This document shows, piece after piece, positions 9,241 to 17,896 of a stretch of DNA of 23,236 bases. The notes under the pieces were generated by a model that saw nothing but the letters and a program-made list of their open reading frames with translations, ran no database searches and was not told the DNA's origin. Position 1 is the first letter of the stretch. Every line of letters begins with the position of its first letter. Made by a program: the position numbers and the translations under genes. The stretch comes from Psilocybe azurescens (Eukaryota > Basidiomycota > Agaricomycetes > Agaricales > Agrocybaceae), in the NCBI GenBank assembly GCA_023853785.1, contig JAJIRX010000255.1, forward strand, positions 1 through 23,236. Direction: 5' to 3'.

Positions 9241-10712
9241 CCATAATCCCCATTACTTTGCACCTTCCCCACTCAACAAACCTAATGCTAGACTCAAAGC
9301 TTCATATGCACCTCCCACCGACAGCAGACAGTCACCGACAGATATCTATTGCGTACACCATTGGTAAGTGTGCCATCTGTCGTGCAGAGATACACAAAGC
9401 TCACCTGGCTGTCCTTCAGCTGCTTCGCTACATCCCTTGGCCCACTCCCAGAGATCTCAATCAACGTCTTAGTCTTAGTAAACAGTGCACACGCACTGAG
9501 CATGAAGACGATGTATATTGGCGTGTGGATCGGGTCCAGGACGGGTTCTTTGGTCATGTGTGGTTGCGACATGTAGTATGCGATATCACTTGTGGCGGTA
9601 AGTTGCGGGCAGTCTTCGAGGTGCTGGACACCGAAGGGAACGAAACGTAACAAGTAGCTAGAGAAAGGTGATAATACGTCAGCCAAAATCCCAAAATCTT
9701 TAGAAAAAAGAAAATAGAACTAACCTCGCAAACACCCAAAATCTTAACCAGCAAGTTCCGTGGGAACCGAATTGCCAGCATCTGCAACACAATGAACATG
9801 TTGCCCGTCAATGCGCTCTGCCAATGTTAACAAAGGGAGGCGAGAAGGCCTGCCAGACGATCGACTCCAGATGTTGGTCGCGATGAACAGATTGATGCCC
9901 GATCCCTGGCCATACCCCTTCTGCAGGTGCTCGTCCACGATGATCACGATGAGCGCCGCGACGATGAGCTGAATAATGAGTAAGAGGCAGGCCCTGGCCC
10001 CGAGGCCGGACGGCTCGCCGTAGAGCCCTGTAAGCATGTAGACCGTGACTTGGCCAAGGACAATGATGAGAGTGAAGACTGCGAAATTGTAGTCAGTATA
10101 TGCGCTTCTTTGCGTGTGTGCATATATAGATGGTGAAGAAATTGGAAAAAGGGAGAGAAATGTGCGGACGGAGCAGGGTTGGAATGTACACGACACAAGA
10201 TGACATGACACTCACGTTTCTGAGCACCACTGAACAACGCACGATCTTTCTTAAGCCTGAACTCCACATCGATAATGTTCGCACCCGCCAAAAGCTGCAT
10301 GATCGTTCAGGAAGTGATAATAGGCGTGATTCCGGGTTGCATGAACGTCATACGGATAAAGACCAGGATGGCGTGCATCCAGTAGAGTGGGGTGGGGAAT
10401 CGGAGGACATGATACCGTACAGGGGAACTTGCGAACACACTTGGAAGATAAGGGATGTTACCGTCGTCCATAGTACCTTTGTGTTGAACGGGACCTTATG
10501 ATACAAGGGTCAGTACATGTTGTGTGGTGTTTAACAAAAGGAAACGTACTTTGCAATCTGGCGAGGAAACTTCTGACAGTATCAGTAAGAAAGGCTGGAC
10601 GAGATCAGCGAGTACGAAAGAGGGAAAGATGGAGGAGGAATGAGTACGGAAGGCCCCACGAGCTAAGAGCTAGGCATACTTACCTAATCATTTTAATGTC
10701 CGAAAGCGGGTG
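9180..10712 (-). pseudogene. SEC61: SEC61 alpha subunit pseudogene, copy 1
   Basis: This is a broken copy of the gene for the ER protein-translocation channel. Minus-strand exons are 10594-10550 (PFLLILSEVSSPDCK), 10494-10216 ([48 protein letters not shown]), 10078-9725 ([45 protein letters not shown]) and 9623-9405 (HLEDCPQLTA, EISGSGPRDVAKQLK). All intervening introns are retained with usable splice sites, so it is a DNA duplicate. Lesions seen: a one-base frameshift where SDPLYW should be (exon 10494-10216); a TGA in place of the glycine codon after PIITS; a second frameshift then a large internal deletion joining about SPPFVN to QSALTGN in exon 10078-9725; and a six-base duplication giving KTKTL where the family has KTWIE. 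The C-terminal part (about 9380-9180) is only a degenerate trace. It cannot encode a full translocon subunit. Confidence 0.9.
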
Positions 10713-10909
10713 ACTAGGACACGCGGTCACGATTCCTAAGTCGAAGCCCTCGCGTATCGCTACACCTGTCGCGGTAACGGTTAAGCCCATTCTTCATGCC
10801 TTCCCTCCCATCCCTTGTCGTTGTCGTTTTCATCAACGTCTTCTTTGTCAAATGCCCACAAGTCCTACCCCGATGTCTGATCCTTGTGCAGGAGATGGAA
10901 GAGGAGTAT
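10713..10909 (+). pseudogene. Truncated SEC61 neighbour, copy 1
   Basis: This plus-strand sequence diverges from SEC61 copy 1 and aligns with 17700-17860 (copy 3) and, in pieces, with 14945-15050, 15215-15235 and 16038-16060 of copy 2. Recognisable landmarks are the GAAGCCCTCGCG start, AAATGCCCACAAGTCC, CCGATGTCTGATCC and GGAGATGGAAGAGGAGTAT. The codons of the last give QEMEEEY, the start of the neighbour's conserved C-terminal motif. Homology stops at 10909, where NACHT sequence begins. It is too short to encode a product. Confidence 0.65.
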
Positions 10910-12153
10910 TGATATATAGAGCATCGAGTTGCGCATATGGCCTATCATCATTAACCGGAAGGAGGCCTTGAATGACTTTATGGCGATCAAGTGGATTATG
11001 TCGAGGGGAGGACACATATCTGATAACCGTTGCTGCGTAGATGAATTGACCTGATGATTCTGCGACCAATTCGGCGATGTCTTCCTTCGATGGCCATGAA
11101 TCCGGAAGATGGGTACGTATGGTGTGCGTCTTTCGTATATCACAAAACGAGTCTGCCAGATATAACCTGATGTCCTCGTCTGGTTCGTATGTGCCGTCGA
11201 GTGCAAGACGAAAAGTCAGAGTGTGTAGAGGGGTGACAGAAAATAATGTGGTGAGATGATACTCTGGTCGACTGGCAACGAGAATTCTGAAGGGAAGAGC
11301 CAAGCAATGTTGTTGCAGTGCATTCGAGATGGTGTTTAAAATGGTGTTCTGAACGTCCGAGCCGTTGCATTCATCCAGACCATCGATGATAATCAGACCT
11401 GGAAATGACTTGCCAGATCTGAAAATCCCGGTGCTTGATATGCAAAGAAGAGGGTCAAGGATCAGTGTTTGGAATTGTGTTTGGAAATTGAGCTGAAAGA
11501 TAGCTGGATTTTTATCTATAGCGGCCTCGATTATCTCCCGAGATTCTGGTATGTTCAATGAGATTTGATACGCCAAAGTAGCTACGAGCGCCATGGCGTT
11601 ATTTCGCCTAGGATCCGACCTAGAGAAAAAGAAACTAGCGATAAGGCGATTATTTGCGGCGCATAGTTCTGCCAAGGTCTGTGCGATTGCCGATTTGCCT
11701 GCGCCTGCCGGACCATACAGCCAAAGTACGAAGGTATCCCATCCAAACACCCCAATAAACCAATCCATGAGCTTTTGAAGGACGGCTGTACGAGTGTTTG
11801 GGTGGCATTTGGGAGGGTTGAATCGCTCGCCCGAGTTATGGAGTGCGCCGAGAGATGCTGCCTCGATCAGCCGATCTATTGCTGTCAGGAATATGAATTG
11901 AGAGGTAAGCAATGTCAGTCAAAGTCAGGAAACGCACATACCCACGGACGGTATACGGCGTACCTTGATTCTGCTGGTTGTTCTCCGTAAAGGTCCCCCG
12001 TTTATGATCACATTGTGCGCAGTTCTGAACATTGGAAAAGCGGCTGGGGTATATTATAGCTGAGGTGATAAAATGCGGTTGTATTCCTGGTTCTTGGGTG
12101 GGGGTAATGGAGAACGAAGTCTGGTAAGAGACAGGGGCCGGCTGGACAAGCAC
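10848..12153 (-). CDS. NACHT-domain protein (fungal NLR-like), 3' truncated
   Basis: Two exons (12153-11964 and 11881-10848) join at a GTACGC donor and CCTGACAG acceptor to about 407 residues. Exon 1 ends in FSNVQNCAQCDHKRGTFTEN, the N-terminal motif of agaricomycete NACHT proteins. Exon 2 gives AIDRLIEAASLGALHNSGERF and CHPNTR, a P-loop GPAGAGKS (residues about 120-127), Walker B LIIIDGLDE (226-234) and ASRPE (266-270), then the helical part to YAQLDALYI. NACHT ATPases are STAND switches used in non-self recognition and programmed death in fungi. Homology ends at LDALYI because copy 1 of the SEC61-neighbour duplicate joins at 10909/10910; the last 20 codons (from 10910) read antisense through that DNA to the stop at 10848. 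The usual C-terminal half is missing. The first codon of the open frame is GTG; no in-frame ATG follows the upstream TAG (about 12186), so the true start lies in an unseen upstream exon or is lost. Confidence 0.8.
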
Positions 12154-13288
12154 GATGGTGGTGGTATTAAAACAAGTGGGGAGCTATGGCATACTAGTAA
12201 CCACATGCTCGCACGATGTTTTGAAATGGCTGTGGCTCACTTGCACAGCTTGTCTGTTATTTTAAGGTTAAATATACACGTCTCACCCTTAACATTGCGC
12301 AGGGAAGCACATACGGAGTGATAACGATGCTTTCGGGGTTTTGGAGCATAAAAGGATCTACCCCGCCTGACTCGCCTGCTACGTGAGGGTCGAGTCTCCA
12401 AGCAGCAATCTTTGAAAGTACTTAAGCCTAGTGAGACCATTTAACACGTGGTGGGATGAAACCGAACAAGTGATGAGTGGAACAAGAGAAAGGGAACTAA
12501 AGAAAGGGCGGGGGCAACAGAACATCAGGGCTGTCAATGGTTGATCAATGGGATTGAGAAGATATACGGAATTGGGAGGAAGAGCGTCTGTTCTCTGCCA
12601 AGAAATAAGAACATGGTGCAACGAAGCACCCTTTACTGAATATTTGGCTACAACGCTCGCCGTGACGAAAATAATTGACAGGACGTGTCGACCGAATCTG
12701 TGTTTCTTTCCCAGAAGCACCCACACATTCCAACTTGCTTATTATGTACCTCACGAAAACGTAAACCCCAGCAATTTTTTGTTTGAAATTGTACTCTCAA
12801 AGCTCGAAGGGACCCAATAAATTATAAGGAATAACCGTAAGACATAACATTTCACATAAAACACGAAGAGACACCGCCTGCACATTCTCTACATACCTAA
12901 TCGTAGAATTCCCCCCAATCTCAATTCCAGCCCCTCTTCCCATCCCATTCATCCATCTGCCTATTTTCATTCCCCTTCCCGCAACGACAGTTCAAACGCC
13001 CCCTTATACCCGGGCACATAACAATAACTCTTTTTGTTTACAGACAACGAACAAGCGAACGGAACTATAAATTATAACCCATCTCGCCATCCACCATCCT
13101 CCCCCAATCCCCACCGCACCGCACGCACGCACCACGACCACGATTACATGTACGGCCCGATTTAGTATGCTCTCTACGAGGAAGAAGGGGAAAGGAAAGG
13201 AAGGAAGAAAGGTATGCCAATATAGGCAGTGAGCAGGGTATGCAGAGTCGAGTGTGCAGAAGGCGATGTCGGACGTCGATGTCGATTA
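12154..13288. other. Gene-free stretch between the NACHT gene and SEC61 copy 2
   Basis: It should include the 5' flank of the NACHT gene and the 3' flank of SEC61 copy 2. A GTGAGC donor on the minus strand near 12235 could end an upstream non-coding or short coding exon of the NACHT gene. ORFs at 12379-12726 (minus) and 12548-12820 (plus) mirror one another and are not recognisable. 13080-13220 is C-rich, then purine-rich. Confidence 0.3.
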
Positions 13289-13289
13289 T

Positions 13290-13295
13290 TTTATT
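13290..13295 (-). terminator. AATAAA poly(A)-like signal after SEC61 copy 2
   Basis: The minus strand reads CTATAAATAAAATAA across the SEC61 stop codon, giving a canonical AATAAA immediately after the coding end. Being this close to the stop it may be incidental, but it fits a conserved gene 3' end. Confidence 0.3.
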
Positions 13296-14320
13296 TATAG
13301 CAGATCACCAAACGCAGCCGTCTCAGGCCCGCCCGATTCGCGCATGCCCATCTCCCAGTCTACATCCCAAAAATGTCCAAATAAAATCAGCAGCTACATT
13401 CCTCTGTCTCTCTCCATAAGAGGGGAAAGAAAACTCACAGCTATAAATAATAGTAAAGCCATCAAGATCCCCGTGCCGCTCCCAATCGCACCAGAAAGGT
13501 CCGCTGTCACTGAGAGCAAGCCGGGGATGGCCCCGCCGAATGCAACCGCAGTCTGGATCACGCATTGAGCTCCGTGTACATCGAGCCTTCGCGGCGGTCG
13601 GCTATGACCTGGTTGGTGGGGAGTGAGTTAGCGTACAGGTTAAATAAAAGTTAAACACGAATAGGGGCGAGATGCGGAGAAAAAACAAAAGGAATGAATG
13701 GGATTGATACATAGGTGGCGTGGCGTGGGCGTAGCGTGATATTGGGGACCAGAAACCTAATGCAAATGACAAATGGGCCAGAAGAAAAAAATCACCACCT
13801 GCTAATTCTTCAGCTGCTTTGCCACATCCCGAGGCCCACTCCCAGAGATCCCAATCCACGTCTTAATGGACAGCGCACACGCGCTGGGTATGAAGGTAAT
13901 ATAGATCGCCGTGTGGATCGGGTCCAGGACCGCTTCTTTGAGCGTGTGCGGTGGAGACATGTAGTATGTGATCCCGCCTGTCGCGCGGAGTTGTGGGGAG
14001 TGTTCGAGGGGCTGCAGATCCGAGGGAAGGCAGGGGAACAAGTAGCAAGAGAACGGTGAATACACATCAGCGAAAATGCCAACATCTAGACACAAAACTA
14101 ACCTCCCAAACAGCCAAAACCTTAACCAACAAGTCCCGAGGGAACCGAGTCGCCAGCATCTGCATCTACGACACAATGAATACATTGCTCGTCAACGCGC
14201 TCTGCACCATGATCGGGTACGTCCCCGCTGCCCTCGGAACCTATGGATCTTCACCGCCATCTTGACCCTACACCCCTGCAAGTAGACCACCACCTCGAAA
14301 ATAACGGCTCATGTTGAATT
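13295..14320 (-). pseudogene. SEC61: SEC61 alpha subunit pseudogene, copy 2 (3' half)
   Basis: Minus-strand exons: about 14320-14103 (EVVVYLQGCRVKMAVK, FRGQRG, VQSALTSNVFIVS, MLATRFPRDLLVKVL), 14011-13799 (PLEHSPQLRATGGITYYMS, VLDPIHTAIYI, ISGSGPRDVAKQLK), 13608-13439 (VIADRREGSMYTEL, VAFGGAIPGLLSV, GAIGSGTGILMA) and 13359-13295 (DWEMGMRESGGPETAAFGDL and stop). The order and C-terminus match the ER translocon subunit, and introns are retained. Lesions: a one-base loss after RGQRG plus about ten missing residues before the QSALT segment; a TAG in a six-base insertion after FIVS; a TAG replacing a glutamine after KQLKN; a frameshift before VIQTA; and a frameshift after GILMA. The N-terminal half is absent, replaced by neighbour-gene flank at 14320-14540. 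It is clearly non-functional as a full protein, though its last exon is intact. Confidence 0.9.
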
Positions 14321-14539
14321 CAACGAGGGAGGGTGGTGAAAGTATAGAAAAGAGAAGTTGATTTGGTGGACAACACAGATCACTCGCCACCTCGCTACTT
14401 GTCATCGAGGCCCACTTATTCATCTTCAAACCCTTCTTTCTCTTCATCTACTGACACGGTCCCACACGTTTTATTGCTTACTACCACCAATATCAGCTAG
14501 CAAGCTTCACGCCCACAACAGCAGCGTGTATGCAAACTG

Positions 14540-16104
14540 ACAACTCACCTGTCTTCGCTGCCAACTTTGCGTGCTTCCTTAAGCGCTTCCGCTTCTCAAC
14601 CGTCTATCACTCCGTCCACACCATCACAGAGCCAGAGCCACAACCCGGCCATCGTCTCCCCGCTTCCGCAGCGCATGCAGGCACTCAGAATACCCGCGCT
14701 CAGGAGCGGCGTCGTCGTGCAGTGCGCGACGGAAACGGGCGTGTACCATCACCAGCACCAAAAATAACAGTACGGTCACCAGTAGAACCCGGAACGCCCG
14801 TCCTTGCCCACGTCCGACGCCGCAGAGCAGCAACTGTTGCACCATTTGTCGCTCGCTGGTGCTGACGTCATTGCTGCAAGATGCAAACCGCCGCCGAACC
14901 CCAAACCCTAGCCCTGACCTTTCTCTGCTAAGGTCCACCAGCTCCCGCTCAAGCCAAAGCCATCGCGCATCCCTACGCCCGTCGTGGTTATGCTGTCTTC
15001 TTCCTCTCCCCACGTCCTTCGTCTTCGTCTTCATCAAATGCCTGCCCCTAGTAGTAGTTGCACCCGCCGCGCCGCCAGCGCATCGCATCCTCGGACGTCA
15101 AAGTGCTCGCCTACCTCTATGCATGATCGGCTTCGAGAAGTGGTACAGAGTCGAGATGAGGCGCGTCACTGCCGCTGCCTCTGCGGCGTCCTCAGCCGCT
15201 ACAAGCAGGTCCACGAGTCCAACACCGATGTCTGATCCCGGTGCGTCTGTTCTCCAGGGATAACGATGTCAATTTTGTGGTTAATGCCCCTTCGACTGCG
15301 AGGGCAGCCTCGGATATGAAGTATCACCGTGGACCTTGCATCTGCGTCGCTGGTTCTTCGGATCGGACCTCGATTCGTATTGGCCGCTTCCCCCTCGTCA
15401 AAGACGGCGACGACTCCGCTACCGCCAAGGATGATTCCGACCACATTTCAACAGCACGCGCTCTCTGCCGAGCGCAGGCAGTGCATTACAAAGCTCTAAG
15501 TCCATGATACGCTCCACGCTATTCGACTGAAGGATTTCTTGAGGATGCAGGGTGTGTCGGAGGCCAAGCTCGATGTCTGGTTCTTCGACGGGTCGGGTGG
15601 CGGATGTGCGTCAGATGAGGAGCAGAGAGAAGAAGCGGGGGACGAGGAAGATGAGGATAGGTGGATGTTAGACAAAGTCGAGCGCAAGATGCGCAGGATC
15701 CAGCTCGGGCTGAAAGATCCCTCTCCCATGCATGTCCCCGCTCCATCCCTCCCTTGATGACGGCCAGGTACCCTCCCACCCTATCCGATCCTCCCATCCA
15801 CCACTCTGCTCGGAGCCCATGCCTGCACACAAATCTGCACGCCAGCACCGCGCCGTCCTGCCCATATCGTACATGGTTGTATTCTTACTCATAAAGCACC
15901 ACATGGCGCCTGCGCGCAAGGGGTTCAGCGGCATCGGTTCCAGTGGTTATGGTGTTAGCGGGAAGAGGGACATGGTAGGGGTATGAGGAGTGGATTGCGA
16001 ACGTGTGCGCGGGCTGCTAAAGAGGAGAAGAAGGGTGTGTGCAGGAAATGAAGGAGTATGACCCGTCCTCGGTTGTGAATTGGTATCCTGGGATGCATTG
16101 TTGA
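14540..16104 (+). pseudogene. SEC61 divergent neighbour, copy 2 (longest version)
   Basis: I do not recognise the family. Coding-like plus-strand segments, in different frames, run in order: a Ser/Pro-rich start near 14570 (SQPSITPSTPSQSQSHNPAI, then LPQRMQALRIPALRSGVVVQ); about 14800-15050 (SDAAEQQLLHHLSLAGADVI, LKPKPSRIPTPVVVM); about 15115-15235 (RLREVVQSRDEARHC, CGVLSRYKQVHESNTD); about 15450-15720 (QQHALSAERRQCITKL, stop, VHDTLHAIRLKDFLRMQGVS, KLDVWFFDG, acidic SDEEQREEAGDEEDEDRW, LDKVERKMRRIQLGLKDP); and a C-terminus (GYEEWIANVCAGC, stop, VQEMKEYDPSSVVNWYPGMH) with stop at 16102-16104. Copy 3 keeps the same last segment (REMEEEYDPPSVVDWHAGMD), so the C-terminus was once under constraint. 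Internal TAA codons and frame changes make it a likely pseudogene, unless some breaks are introns. It looks like a helical, acidic intracellular protein. Confidence 0.5.
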
Positions 16105-17306
16105 TTGGAGGGTGTGCATTGGTGCGTGCGTTGTAATTTATGAATAGGGATGGAATTTAAATGTTTTGGTGTTTAATTTGCTTCTTTAGGTTCACGTTCA
16201 CGCTCGCATCGTCCATACTCCCGCCTATCTATTCCTATCATCAGCCCCTTTCCCTTTATCATGCCCTTTCCGACACCTGCCTCCGATTTCCTGCCCTCTA
16301 TCTGCGCTTTCACTTTGTTCTCCACCCCCACTTTTCAATCCTCTTTTCAGCTTTCAACTTCCGTCTTTTGTTCGCACTTTTACCTTGGATCATTTATCCT
16401 CAACCGCCCTTACTTTTTAAATCCCAAATACCGCACGCAGCAAAGCATGGAACGCTGGAGCGGACTGGATTAGAAGCCAGGTCCGAATTCAATTCCCCTA
16501 TTCCCCTATATATCCCCCGCCTTGATTTGGCGTCAAGTCGGTTGTTTCAATGTTTGCTGGATCTTTCAGCTTCAAGAGCCGTTCTACTTAGTGTGGTTTT
16601 CATGCGTCCCTTTGCTCATGTGTGGTTTTATTTTTATTTCTTATCACAACTTTTTTCGCTCTACCACCACATGCAATTGGCGAGTCCGAGTGCTGAGTAA
16701 AAGCTATGATATCCCCTGCTCTCCTTCATAACTGTTCTGCGGACGGAGTTTGAGCAGAGTGCCGTTGTGCTTCCTTGGCTTGATAGCTTGCTCTTCTGTG
16801 ATTGTGATCTGATTTATAGATTCTAGTACGCCGCTCGAAAAACAGGAAAGAAGAAAGACATATCGGGCAAATAAAGCGAGTGCAACTCCTCCCTGCTGAC
16901 CCGGCGATGTTTCAAGTGTACCCCATGCCCACTCACACACCTGTATTCATGCGCTCGACACGGTAGCGGCAGCCACTCCCTACATATCCCACACATACAA
17001 CACCCCACCCAACTAAAGATCCCCGCCGTTCGGGTTTTCGGTTTGCATTTGCGCTGTGGATCTGCCTCATTTTACGCGCTACGCACATGGCCTACGACGC
17101 TCGACGCTCGAATATCCCGACGATCTGGACATCACGACAATTTTCACAGCATGCAAGCCATGCACATGTACCCCACATGTCTCTCCCTCACCTTCCTTTT
17201 TGCGTTTGTTCGTTATTGGGGAGGTGACGATCTCATTGGGAATGGGGGCCCGGGGTGGCGCGGTGCTGGCTGGAGGGGTACACGACGACAATATTATTAA
17301 TTAAGA
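16105..17306 (+). repeat. Long 3' flank of the neighbour, duplicated unit (copy 2)
   Basis: This stretch aligns along its length with 17897-19190. Landmarks shared in order: TTGCTTCTTTAGGTTCACGTTC / TTGTTTCTTTAGGTTCATGTTC; the GCGATGATATCTCCTG-type block; CTGCGGACGGAGTTTGAG / CTACGGACGGAGTTTGAG; GATTCTAGTA; ACTAAAGATCCC(C)GCCGTT; and the end CACGACGACAATATTATTAA. It is not recognisable as a gene. A hydrophobic ORF (16161-16700) opens in the same place as one in copy 3, but the frames diverge after indels. Very long relative to a normal UTR; it could include an unrecognised downstream gene or regulatory DNA. Confidence 0.65.
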
Positions 17307-17356
17307 ACATTTAATACACGGTGACGACCACCCACAGCCACATATTTGCACATTGT

Positions 17357-17640
17357 GATGAGGGTCAGTACGTGTTGTGTGGTGTTTAAAAAAGGAAACA
17401 TACTTTGCGATCGGTGAGGAAATTTCTGATAGTATAGGTATGAAGGGCTGGACGAGATGGGTGAGCACCAAAAGGGAGAGATGGAGGAGGAATGGGGGTG
17501 CGGAAGGCGGTGAGCGACCAAGAGGATTGTCTGAGCGATATGAGGACAGGTGTAAAACAAAGAACCAGGAATGAAGGAACGCAGCAAAGATGGACTACAG
17601 AAGATACAAAATGACCTAATCATTTGCCAGCATGTTCGGT
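17357..17640 (-). pseudogene. SEC61: SEC61 5' end pseudogene, copy 3
   Basis: The minus strand matches the first introns and exon 2 of SEC61 copy 1. Intron 1 (ending CATCTCGTCCAG) is followed by the exon CCCTTCATACC onward, which reads PFIPILSEISSP, then a one-base loss where copy 1 has CCAGATTGCAAA, then the start of intron 2 with its GTATGT donor. Homology to copy 1 ends at about 17357 inside intron 2, at TACTGACCC. The match at the nucleotide level with 10500-10690 is strong, including the intron. The donor of intron 1 is degraded (GTCATT rather than GTAAGT). Only about 15 codons remain, so it is a fragment left by the duplication. Confidence 0.8.
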
Positions 17641-17699
17641 GACCCGAAGCGACCCGGACCCAAGTCACAACGAGTCCTTTATAGAACGCAACTGAAGGC

Positions 17700-17896
17700 T
17701 GTAGCCAAAGCCCTCGCGCATCACTACGCCTGTTGCAGTTAAGCCCCCTTCTTCATCCTCTCCTCCATTCCTTCGTCGGCATCGTCTTCGTTAAATGCCC
17801 ACAAGTCCGCTCCGTTATCTGATCCTCGTGCGGGAGATGGAAGAGGAGTATGACCCGCCGTCGGTTGTGGATTGGCATGCTGGGATGGATTATTGA
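17700..17896 (+). pseudogene. SEC61 neighbour, shortened copy 3
   Basis: This divergent plus-strand partner of SEC61 copy 3 aligns with copy 1 (10735-10909) and shares its internal gaps relative to copy 2: it jumps from AAATGCCCACAAGTCC to TATCTGATCC and then to GGAGATGGAAGAGGAG. It retains the C-terminal codons REMEEEYDPPSVVDWHAGMD with a stop at 17894-17896, matching QEMKEYDPSSVVNWYPGMH in copy 2. About 1.3 kb of neighbour sequence present in copy 2 is missing. It might encode a short peptide, but no start supports that. Confidence 0.6.

Noticed and set aside
9123..9650. 175-codon plus-strand ORF
   Set aside because: It is antisense to SEC61 copy 1 exon 5 and its C-terminal trace.
12379..12820. 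Overlapping ORFs on both strands upstream of the NACHT gene
   Set aside because: They mirror each other, contain no known motif and lack splice or start context.
14624..15088. 154-codon minus-strand ORF
   Set aside because: It is antisense to the coding-like neighbour gene, arginine/leucine-rich from GC-rich low-complexity DNA, and not recognisable.
16161..16700. 179-codon plus-strand hydrophobic ORF as a membrane protein gene
   Set aside because: It arises from CT-rich duplicated flank; the frame is not kept in copy 3 beyond the first residues. Kept only as a low-interest observation.
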